Below, in pieces: positions 32,254 through 39,571 of a stretch of DNA of 64,000 bases. The stretch is taken from NCBI RefSeq assembly GCF_018866305.1, contig NZ_CP076456.1:2170001-2234000 (forward strand). Direction: 5' to 3'. The notes beneath the pieces were generated by a model. It had not been told where the DNA came from. It saw only the letters and a program-made list of their open reading frames with translations, and searched no databases. The translations under genes and the position numbers were made by a program. The number at the start of each line of letters is the position of its first letter. The stretch's first letter is position 1. This DNA comes from Arthrobacter sunyaminii. GTDB lineage: Bacteria > Actinomycetota > Actinomycetes > Actinomycetales > Micrococcaceae.

Positions 32254-32297
32254 TGTAGTTCACCGTTAGGTTCGAAGAAGTATTCGAGGCCGCGGTT

Positions 32298-32714
32298 TCA
32301 CCGCAGGCGAAGAGCCGTCTCGACGTAAGTCACTGCTTCCTTCGGATCCATCCCGTTGGCACGGACCGAGTCCGCGAAGATCCGGGCTGCTTCGGCCACC
32401 CGCCGCTTGCCGTTGTCTCCGGCCGCAGCGATGACGGTTCCCGCCCGCGAGCGCGTGGTCACCACCTCGGCCTGCTCCAGTTCGCGGTAGGCCCGGGCGA
32501 CGGTGTTTACGGCCAGGCCCATCCGGGCGGCGAGCGCCCGCACGGGGGGCAGCCGGGTTCCGACGGGGAGCCTTCCGTCATTGGCAGCGTCGAGAATCTG
32601 GACCCTCAGCTGCTCAAAGGGAGGAACCGAGCTTGCCGCGTCGATGCGGACCCAGGACAGGACGTCGTCGCTCACGGGACCGCCTTCAGGTTGGGGAATG
32701 GATGCCTGTTCCAT
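32298..32714 (-). CDS. GntR-family transcriptional regulator (short, YtrA-like)
   Basis: The 138-residue protein has one winged-helix GntR domain (PFEQLRVQILDAANDGRLPVG, then LAARMGLAVNTVARAYRELEQAEVV) and a short C-terminal helix pair instead of a ligand domain, which is the YtrA layout. YtrA-type regulators commonly sit with and repress ABC transporter operons; this gene follows two ABC exporter genes by 36 bases, so it probably controls them. No ligand can be inferred. Confidence 0.88.
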   Translation of the reverse strand: MEQASIPQPEGGPVSDDVLSWVRIDAASSVPPFEQLRVQILDAANDGRLPVGTRLPPVRALAARMGLAVNTVARAYRELEQAEVVTTRSRAGTVIAAAGDNGKRRVAEAARIFADSVRANGMDPKEAVTYVETALRLR

Positions 32715-32750
32715 TTTGCCACGGCAGAGCCGCCCCGGCAGGCAGGCGGG

Positions 32751-34706
32751 TCACAGCGGCCCCGCCCCGTCGCCCGCACCTTCGGCGACGGTTTCCGTCC
32801 CGGCAAACTGGGACCGGTACAGCTGGGCATAGAACCCCTCGGCTGCCAGCAGTGCGTCATGCGTTCCCTGTTCCACAATCTCGCCGTGCCGCACCACCAG
32901 GATGACGTCCGCGTCCCGGATGGTTGAGAGCCGGTGGGCGATCACGAAACTGGTCCGCGCCTCCCGCAGGGCATTCATTGCCAGCCGGATGGAGATCTCG
33001 GTTCGGGTATCCACGGAACTGGTTGCCTCGTCCAGTATCAGGATGGACGGGTTCGCCAGCCAGGCCCGCGCGATGGTGATCAGCTGCCGCTGTCCCTGGC
33101 TCAGTGAACCGCCGTCGTATTCCAGGAGCGTGTCATACCCTTCGGGCAGCGAGCGCACAAAGTGGTCCACATGGGTGGCGCGGGCCGCCTCGACTATCTG
33201 TTCGTCGGTCGCGCCGGGAGCCCCGTAGGCCAGGTTCTCCCTAATGGTCCCCTCGAACAGCCACGCATCTTGGAGCACCATGCCGATCAGCTGCCGCACG
33301 TCGTCGCGCCGCATGCGTGCAATATCCGTACCGTCGATGGTGATCCTGCCGGAATCCACCTCATAGAAGCGCATCAGCAGGTTGACCAGGGTGGTCTTTC
33401 CAGCCCCCGTGGGACCGACAATCGCCACGGTCTGCCCGGGCTCTGCAGTAAAGGACAGGTCCCGGATCAGGGGAGCTTCCGGGGAGTAGCTGAAATCCAC
33501 GTGCTCAAAAGCTACGCGGCCCTGCACATCCTTGAGGGTCAGCGCATCCCTGGGGTCCGGGTCCTGTTCCTTCTCATCCAAAAGTTCGAACACACGTTCG
33601 GCTGAGGCAACACCTGACTGCAGCATGTTGATCAGCGAGCCGATCTGCCCCAGGGGCTGGGAGAACTGCCGGCTGTACTGGATGAAGGCCTGCACTCCCC
33701 CGATGGACAGACGCCCGTTGGCCACCAGGAGACCACCCACCACGGCCACCGCCACATAGTTCAGGTTGGAGATGAACTGCATGGTGGGCATGATGATGCC
33801 GGAAACGAACTGTGCCTTGAAGGAGGAGCGGTAGAGGGTCTCGTTGGCGGGCCGGAATCCCTCCACCACGCGTTCCTGCTGGCCAAAGGCCTTCACCACG
33901 TCCTGCGCGCTGAACATTTCCTCGATATACCCGTTGACCTCCCCCGTGGACTTCCACTGCTGCATGAACTGCGCCTGCGAGCGCCTGGCGATAAGTACGG
34001 TCACGACCGCGGACACCGGCACCGTGATCACGGCTATCAGTGCCAGCAGCGGGGAGAGCCACAACATCATGCCCAGCACCCCCACGATGGTGAGCGCGGA
34101 GGTGATGATCTGGGTCAGTGTCTGGGAAAGCGTCTGCGCCAGGTTGTCGATGTCATTGGTGACGCGGCTGAGCACGTCGCCGCGTGATTCGCGCTGGAAG
34201 TGGGACATGGGAAGCCGGAACAGCTTGCCGTCCACCTCCTTCCGCAGCCGGTACATGGCCCCCTGCACCACCCGCGCGGTGACGCGTGCCTGCAGCCAGC
34301 CGAAGAAGAACGCCGCAAGATAGATCGCCAGCACCCCCAGCACCAGCATCCCGAGCCGCCCGAAATCCAGTCCCTGGCCGGGCACCACATCCATGGCGGC
34401 GAGCATGTCCGCCAGTTGATCCTCCCCCGAGTCGCGCAGGGCCTGCACCTGGTCGGCCTTGCTGATTCCCGGCTGCAGCCCGGCGCCGATCACGCCGTCA
34501 AAGATGACGTTGGTCGCCTCCCCCAGGATCCGGGGTGCGGTAACGGCGAGCGCCACGGAAACGACGGCGGCCACCATCACCAGTGCCACCCGCATCCGGT
34601 CCGGGCTCATCAGGGCCAGGATCCTCCGGACGCTGGACCGGAAGTTCAAAGGTTTGGCAGCCGGACCGCGGGCGCCCGGTCCGTGTCCGGCGCGCATCCC
34701 GCTCAC
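32751..34706 (-). CDS. ABC exporter half-transporter, consensus ATP site subunit
   Basis: The 651-residue protein fuses a six-helix type IV transporter domain (about residues 40-360) to a nucleotide-binding domain. Walker A is GPTGAGKTT, the signature LSQGQRQL, Walker B ILILDEATSSVD with the catalytic glutamate, and the switch histidine is in VIAHRLSTI. An inserted loop between the first two helices (FDGVIGAGLQPG to PGQGLDFG) is long. GTG 34706 overlaps the upstream exporter stop (GTGA) and has GGAGGAGG just before it. It likely forms a heterodimer with the upstream gene. Substrate unknown: drugs, lipids or peptides are possible. Confidence 0.92.
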   Translation of the reverse strand: MSGMRAGHGPGARGPAAKPLNFRSSVRRILALMSPDRMRVALVMVAAVVSVALAVTAPRILGEATNVIFDGVIGAGLQPGISKADQVQALRDSGEDQLADMLAAMDVVPGQGLDFGRLGMLVLGVLAIYLAAFFFGWLQARVTARVVQGAMYRLRKEVDGKLFRLPMSHFQRESRGDVLSRVTNDIDNLAQTLSQTLTQIITSALTIVGVLGMMLWLSPLLALIAVITVPVSAVVTVLIARRSQAQFMQQWKSTGEVNGYIEEMFSAQDVVKAFGQQERVVEGFRPANETLYRSSFKAQFVSGIIMPTMQFISNLNYVAVAVVGGLLVANGRLSIGGVQAFIQYSRQFSQPLGQIGSLINMLQSGVASAERVFELLDEKEQDPDPRDALTLKDVQGRVAFEHVDFSYSPEAPLIRDLSFTAEPGQTVAIVGPTGAGKTTLVNLLMRFYEVDSGRITIDGTDIARMRRDDVRQLIGMVLQDAWLFEGTIRENLAYGAPGATDEQIVEAARATHVDHFVRSLPEGYDTLLEYDGGSLSQGQRQLITIARAWLANPSILILDEATSSVDTRTEISIRLAMNALREARTSFVIAHRLSTIRDADVILVVRHGEIVEQGTHDALLAAEGFYAQLYRSQFAGTETVAEGAGDGAGPL

Positions 34707-36436
34707 TGCACCTCCTCCGCCGTCAGCTGGGATTCAACAATCTCCCGGTAGGTGGAAGAGGTCTCCAGCAGCTCCTCATGCGTCCCCTGGCCGGCAACGC
34801 GCCCCTCGTCAAGGACAACAATGCGCGCGGCGTCGGCAATGGTGTTGATGCGCTGCGCCACGATCAGCACCGTGGAATTCCGGGTCCGCTGTTTCAGGGC
34901 GGCACGCAGCCGGGCGTCGGTGGCAAAGTCCAGTGCGGAGAAGCTGTCATCGAAGAGGTAGATGGCCGGCCGCACCACCAGGGCGCGGGCAATGGCCAGG
35001 CGCTGGCGCTGCCCTCCGGAGAAGTTGCCGCCGCCCTGCTCCACCCGGTGCTCCAGCGCCCCCTCGGAATCGCGGACAAATTCCGCAGCCTGGGCAATCT
35101 CCAGCGCTTCCCAGAGCTCGGCATCCGTGGCCTCGGGGCGTCCAAAGCGCAGATTCGAAGCAATGGTGCCGGAGAAAAGGTAGGCCTTCTGCGGCACCAG
35201 GCCTATGCCGCTGCGCAGGGAGTGCAGCGTGACCGCCTCAATGTCCTGTCCGTCGATGTAGATCCCCCCGGAGGTGGCATCCAGCAGCCGCGGCACCAGG
35301 TTCAGCAGGGTGGACTTGCCCGCTCCGGTGGATCCTATGATGGCCGTGGTTTGTCCGGACTGTGCCGTAAAGCTGATGTCCTGCAGCACCGGAGCCTCGG
35401 CCCCCGGGTAGGTGTAGCCCACCTCCCTGAAGTCCAGGGTGCCGCCGTCGTACACCAGCGGGGCGGCGGCATCGGCGTCGTGCACCGTGCTTTCCGTGTC
35501 CAGGACCTCGTAGATCCGTTCGGCGCAGACGGCGGCACGCGGCAGCATCATGATCATGAACATGGACATCATGACGGCCATCAGGATTTGCATGATGTAG
35601 GCGATGAACGCGGTCAGGGCACCGATCTGCATCTGCCCGGCGTCAATCCGGTAGGCGCCGAACCAGACCACCGCCACGGACGCCAGGTTGGCCACCAGCA
35701 TGGCCGCCGGAAACAGCAGCGCCATGTACTGGGCGGTCCGCAGCTGGGTTCCGGTCAGATCCGCGTTGGCGGTGTCGAAGCGGGCTTCCTCGGTGCGCTC
35801 GCGAACGAAGGCCCGGATCACCGCCACCCCCATGATCTGCTCCCGGAGCACCGAGTTGACGCGGTCAATCTGCTTCTGCGCCCGCCGGAACAGCGGAATC
35901 AGCCGGCGCAGCACCAGTCCGATGACGGCAAAGAGCACCGGCAGGATCAGCAGCAGGATCCCGGACAGGGCCACGTCCTGGTTCAATGCCAGCAGCACTC
36001 CGCCAATGCCCATGATCGGCGCGGACACCATCACCGTGAACGTCATCAGCAGCGCCATCTGCACCTGCTGCACGTCATTGGTGGTGCGGGTGATCAGGGA
36101 AGGGGCGCCAAACACCCCCACTTCCCGCGAGGAGAAGGACTCCACCGTGGTGAACAGCTCGTCCCTGATGTTGCGGCCCACACTCATGGCCACCCGTGAC
36201 GCAAAGTACGTGGCGGCCACGGCACAGACCACCTGGCCTGCCGTGATCACGAGCATCCAGCCGCCCAGATCCAGGATCACGCCGGTATTGGCGGGGACCA
36301 CGCCGCGGTCAATGATGCCGGCGTTCAGGGTGGGCAGGAACAGTGTGGCGGCGGTTTGCAGGAACTGCAGGACGACGACGGCGGCAACGGCACCTTTGTA
36401 GGGCGCCAGGTTTTGCCGGACAAGCCTTAGGAGCAC
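34703..36436 (-). CDS. ABC exporter half-transporter, degenerate ATP site subunit
   Basis: The 577-residue protein has a transmembrane domain starting LLRLVRQNLAPYKG and an ATPase domain with Walker A GSTGAGKST and signature FSGGQRQR. Two key residues differ from consensus: the glutamate after Walker B is aspartate (YLFDDSFSALD) and the switch histidine is glutamine (IVAQRINTI). Such changes mark the degenerate-site partner of heterodimeric exporters such as TM287/288 and BmrCD. GTG 36436 has GGAGG four bases upstream; the frame stays open to 36508 but that part is not family-like. First gene of an exporter-exporter-GntR operon. Confidence 0.91.
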   Translation of the reverse strand: MLLRLVRQNLAPYKGAVAAVVVLQFLQTAATLFLPTLNAGIIDRGVVPANTGVILDLGGWMLVITAGQVVCAVAATYFASRVAMSVGRNIRDELFTTVESFSSREVGVFGAPSLITRTTNDVQQVQMALLMTFTVMVSAPIMGIGGVLLALNQDVALSGILLLILPVLFAVIGLVLRRLIPLFRRAQKQIDRVNSVLREQIMGVAVIRAFVRERTEEARFDTANADLTGTQLRTAQYMALLFPAAMLVANLASVAVVWFGAYRIDAGQMQIGALTAFIAYIMQILMAVMMSMFMIMMLPRAAVCAERIYEVLDTESTVHDADAAAPLVYDGGTLDFREVGYTYPGAEAPVLQDISFTAQSGQTTAIIGSTGAGKSTLLNLVPRLLDATSGGIYIDGQDIEAVTLHSLRSGIGLVPQKAYLFSGTIASNLRFGRPEATDAELWEALEIAQAAEFVRDSEGALEHRVEQGGGNFSGGQRQRLAIARALVVRPAIYLFDDSFSALDFATDARLRAALKQRTRNSTVLIVAQRINTIADAARIVVLDEGRVAGQGTHEELLETSSTYREIVESQLTAEEVQ

Positions 36437-36554
36437 GCTTCCTCCAGGAACCGGCCGGAGGGGTTCCCGGCACCCTTTGAACGTACGCCCGCCTTCCCGG
36501 ACAGACAAGACTTTCTGCCTGGGACTGTGGGGTCAACATCCGCGAGCGCGGAAC

Positions 36555-36560
36555 TAGACT
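36555..36560 (+). promoter_or_regulatory. -10 element for the MBL-fold gene (leaderless layout)
   Basis: TAGACT ends six bases before ATG 36567 and there is no ribosome-binding site, so transcription probably starts at or next to the A of the start codon. Confidence 0.5.
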
Positions 36561-36566
36561 GGCGGC

Positions 36567-37214
36567 ATGTTTGATTTGAAGAACGTCACCATCCGCAGCC
36601 GGTCCGTGTCCAGCATGGACAACAACGTGTACGTCCTCACGGACAGGGACACGGGGGCGCAGGTCCTCATCGACGCCGCAGCTGACTTTCCGGCCATCCG
36701 GGAGCTGCTGTCCGAAGCGGCCGCAGACGCCGCTGTTCCCGCAAAGGTGGAGCTGATAGTCACCACTCACAGCCACTGGGACCATGTACGGGCGCTCGCT
36801 GAAGCCGTGCAGGCCACCGGAGCACGCACCGCCGCCGGCCGTGAAGATGCGCCGGATATCGAGGTGCCCACCAACATGCTGCTCGTGGACGGGGATACCC
36901 TCCACATCGGCGGGCCCGGGGGGTTCGAGCTCGAGGCCATCAAGCTCCGCGGCCACACCCCCGGTTCAGTGGCCCTGCTCTACCGCGATCCGAACGGCCC
37001 GGCGCATCTGTTTACCGGCGATTCCCTCTTCCCCGGGGGATTGGGCAACACCCAGCAGGATCCGGAACGTTTCGCGTCGCTCTATGCAGACGTAGTCGAA
37101 CGCGTGTTCGGACAGCTCCCGGATGACACCATCGTCCACCCGGGCCACGGGGCAGGAACAACACTGGGCGCAGAGCGGCCGCACCTGCCGGAATGGAAGG
37201 AACGCGGCTGGTAG
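36567..37214 (+). CDS. MBL-fold metallohydrolase (glyoxalase II-like)
   Basis: The 215-residue protein has the metallo-beta-lactamase signature THSHWDH (H68, H70, D72, H73), a third-motif histidine in LRGHTPGS, the metal-bridging aspartate in FTGDSLFPGGLGNT and the last histidine in VHPGHGAGTT. The GDSLF and PGHG blocks resemble hydroxyacylglutathione hydrolase-like enzymes, though the substrate is unproven and actinobacteria use mycothiol rather than glutathione. It diverges from the ABC exporter operon and precedes an APC permease. Confidence 0.9.
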   Translation: MFDLKNVTIRSRSVSSMDNNVYVLTDRDTGAQVLIDAAADFPAIRELLSEAAADAAVPAKVELIVTTHSHWDHVRALAEAVQATGARTAAGREDAPDIEVPTNMLLVDGDTLHIGGPGGFELEAIKLRGHTPGSVALLYRDPNGPAHLFTGDSLFPGGLGNTQQDPERFASLYADVVERVFGQLPDDTIVHPGHGAGTTLGAERPHLPEWKERGW

Positions 37215-37236
37215 CAGGTCTGCAGCGCCTGCTCCG

Positions 37237-37266
37237 TTGACCCCTGCTGATTGAGGGTTTTACGCT
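37237..37266 (+). promoter_or_regulatory. Promoter for the APC permease gene
   Basis: TTGACC (37237-37242), an 18-base spacer and TACGCT (37261-37266) form a good sigma-70-type promoter. It argues against the in-frame TTG at 37251 as a start and for GTG 37308, leaving a leader of about 35 bases. Confidence 0.65.
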
Positions 37267-37307
37267 CAACAAGGGACCTTTCGGAGACCGATGAGAGCGG
37301 GAAAACC

Positions 37308-38693
37308 GTGGCCACAGTACCGTCGTCGTCCGCTTCCGGGCCTTCAGCCGCCGTCAAACCTCAAATCGGACTGGTTGCCTGCGTGGCGTTCGGTGTCGGC
37401 ACCACGGTGGGCGGCGGCGTTTTCACCCTGTCCGGAACGGCGATCAACCTGGCCGGTTCCGGAGCGGTTCTGAGCTATGTCATTGCGGGCGTTGTCATGG
37501 CCCTGTGTGCACTGTCCTTCGTTGTGGTCTCCACGCGGGCGAAGGACGGGGAATCCGGTTACGGGCCCGTCGGGGACATCCTGAGTCCGTTTTGGCGCTT
37601 TGTGGTGATGTGGGCGTTCTACCTCAACGGAGCCACGATCGTCGCCTACCTCGTTGACTCCTTCGGTGATTACCTCAGCGAGTATTTCCTGCCGGCCGTC
37701 GGCGCCCTGACCCTCGGGCTGGTTGCCACCGTCCTGGTCACGGCACTTAATCTGGGGCCGACGTCGCTGGTCGCCAAGGCGGAAACCTGGATCGTGGGCA
37801 TCAAACTCGCGCTGCTCGTGCTGTTTGCCGTCTGGGGCCTGACGGAACTGACTCCGGAAAAGGTTGACCGGCCGCTGCCGCAGGGCACCGGTGGCGTCTT
37901 TTCGGCGGCAGCGCTGTTGTTCACCGCGTACACCGGCTTCAACGTCATCACGAATATGGCCGGCTCGGTGAAGAATCCGCGCAAAACGGTGCCCCGTGCC
38001 ATCCTGCTCACCCTGCTGGTGTCCGGAATCATCTATCTGGGCACGGCCCTGGCCATGGTGGCCAGCGGAGTCACGGTCTTTACGGCCACCGGTGTCTCCC
38101 AGGCCGCAGAAATCGTGATGGGTACCTGGGGCGGCGTGCTGGTGGCCTTCGCGGCGTGCCTGTCCACCCTGTCCGGTGCCAACGCGAATGTGCTCGGCGC
38201 TTCGGAAATCATGCTGCGGATGGTGGCCCGCGGGGATGTGCCGCCCGCACTCGGCCGCCAGACCCGCAACGGCCACCCCTATGTGAGCGTGCTGTTGCTG
38301 GGTGTCATCACCGTGGTCCTGGTGCTGCTCAATGACACCACCTTCGTGGTCTCGGTCGCCAACGTGGCGGCTATCGTGGCCATGATTGTCGTGAGCGTTG
38401 CGGCCGCTGTGCTGGGGTTCCGCAAATGGCCGGGCGAGGGAGCCAAGCTCCCGCTGGGTCCGGTCATTCCGATCCTCGCGGTCCTGGCAGCAGCGAGCCA
38501 GCTGCCGTCTCTGGACCCGGCCGCCCTGATCACCGGCTTCCTGCTCACCGCCCTGGGTGGTGCGCTGTACCTGGCGCGGCACTATCAGCGCGGCGGTGCC
38601 GGGGACCGGGCGCACGCCAATGAACAGATCGACAACCTGAACACGCCGCTGATGAAGGCTGCACGGCGGCGGCCGGGACAGTCCCCGTCCTAG
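37308..38693 (+). CDS. APC-superfamily amino acid/amine permease
   Basis: The 461-residue protein is a membrane transporter of the amino acid-polyamine-organocation superfamily with about 12 hydrophobic segments. The helix I motif GVGTTVGGGVFTLSG is the substrate-binding glycine-rich break; helix VI carries FTAYTGFNVITNMAGSVKNPRKTVPRAI, close to the FxAFxGFE...EVKNP(x)R pattern of amino acid permeases. The exact substrate cannot be told. GTG 37308 is chosen from the promoter position. The stop overlaps that of tam on the other strand by 4 bp. Confidence 0.88.
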   Translation: MATVPSSSASGPSAAVKPQIGLVACVAFGVGTTVGGGVFTLSGTAINLAGSGAVLSYVIAGVVMALCALSFVVVSTRAKDGESGYGPVGDILSPFWRFVVMWAFYLNGATIVAYLVDSFGDYLSEYFLPAVGALTLGLVATVLVTALNLGPTSLVAKAETWIVGIKLALLVLFAVWGLTELTPEKVDRPLPQGTGGVFSAAALLFTAYTGFNVITNMAGSVKNPRKTVPRAILLTLLVSGIIYLGTALAMVASGVTVFTATGVSQAAEIVMGTWGGVLVAFAACLSTLSGANANVLGASEIMLRMVARGDVPPALGRQTRNGHPYVSVLLLGVITVVLVLLNDTTFVVSVANVAAIVAMIVVSVAAAVLGFRKWPGEGAKLPLGPVIPILAVLAAASQLPSLDPAALITGFLLTALGGALYLARHYQRGGAGDRAHANEQIDNLNTPLMKAARRRPGQSPS

Positions 38694-39469
38694 CCCTGCT
38701 TCCGGCCCACCATGAAGATCCGGCGGAACGGAAAGACGGTACCCCAGGCGTGCTGCGGATAGGCCTCCCGCAGCAGGGCGGCATACTCGGCTTCGAACCG
38801 CCCGAAGTCCTCCGGGTCCAAAGCTGCGATAACCGGCCGCAGGGCTGTTCCGCGCACCCATTCGAGCACCGGGTCCTCGCCCTGCAGGACCTGGGAGTAG
38901 CTGGTCTCCCAAACATCGGCGTCAAATCCCGCCTCGGTCAGCAGGCCAAGGTAATCCTCCGGTTCATCCACGGCGTCGGCATGGCGCAGGACACCGTCCA
39001 GTTTGTCCGACCAGGCAGCGCTCGCGGCGAGTTCGCGCATCAGGGCGTGTGACGGGGCCCCGAAGTTGCCGGGAACCTGCACGGCGAGCCAGGCGCCGGC
39101 GTCGAGCTGTTTGGCCCAGCGGCGCATCAGGTCCTGGTGGCCGGGGACCCACTGCAGGGCAGCGTTGGAGACCACCACATCGGTTCCGGGCTGCGGTTCC
39201 CATTCCTCGATGCCCCCGCGGACAAATTCCAGATTCGCCGGAGCGCCCTCCAGGGCGCCCGCCTGCTCCACCATTTCAGCGGAGGAGTCGACGCCGGTAA
39301 CCCGGGCTTCGGGCCAGCGGGCGGCGAGCGCCGCCGTCAGGGTGCCGGGTCCGCAGCCCAGGTCGACGACGCGGCGCGGCGCGTCGGCCTGGATGCGCGC
39401 GGTCAAATCAAAAAAGGGGCGGTCGCGGTGCGAGGAGAACTGTGTGTATTTTCGGGGATCCCATTTCAT
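38690..39469 (-). CDS. tam: Trans-aconitate 2-methyltransferase
   Basis: Tam methylates trans-aconitate, an inhibitor formed from the citrate-cycle intermediate cis-aconitate, using S-adenosylmethionine. The 259-residue protein opens MKWDPRKYTQFSSHRDRPFFDL, a block characteristic of Tam, followed by SAM motif VVDLGCGPGT (34-43), the acidic VTGVDSS and VVSNAALQWVPGH. The frame ends in FRRIFMVGRK, also family-like. TAGGCT ends seven bases before ATG 39469 with no Shine-Dalgarno sequence, a leaderless layout. Confidence 0.9.
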   Translation of the reverse strand: MKWDPRKYTQFSSHRDRPFFDLTARIQADAPRRVVDLGCGPGTLTAALAARWPEARVTGVDSSAEMVEQAGALEGAPANLEFVRGGIEEWEPQPGTDVVVSNAALQWVPGHQDLMRRWAKQLDAGAWLAVQVPGNFGAPSHALMRELAASAAWSDKLDGVLRHADAVDEPEDYLGLLTEAGFDADVWETSYSQVLQGEDPVLEWVRGTALRPVIAALDPEDFGRFEAEYAALLREAYPQHAWGTVFPFRRIFMVGRKQG

Positions 39470-39476
39470 GGCGCCG

Positions 39477-39482
39477 AGCCTA
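39477..39482 (-). promoter_or_regulatory. -10 element for tam (leaderless layout)
   Basis: TAGGCT on the minus strand is separated from ATG 39469 by seven bases, and no ribosome-binding site is present. Confidence 0.4.
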
Positions 39483-39571
39483 GCAAAGGGGCTTGGGCCG
39501 GCAGCGGGAAGCCTTCATCTCGGGTCATGCGGGGGCGGTCCACGGCGCACAGCCGCGCCCGATACTCTGGT

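Noticed and set aside
29215..32328. A 1037-codon open frame on the plus strand opposite uvrA
   Set aside because: It is antisense to a clear uvrA, has no recognisable domain and reflects the stop-poor reverse frames of GC-rich codons.
39137..39571. Upstream extension of the helicase frame
   Set aside because: This part is antisense to tam and not helicase-like; ATG 39572 begins the conserved protein.
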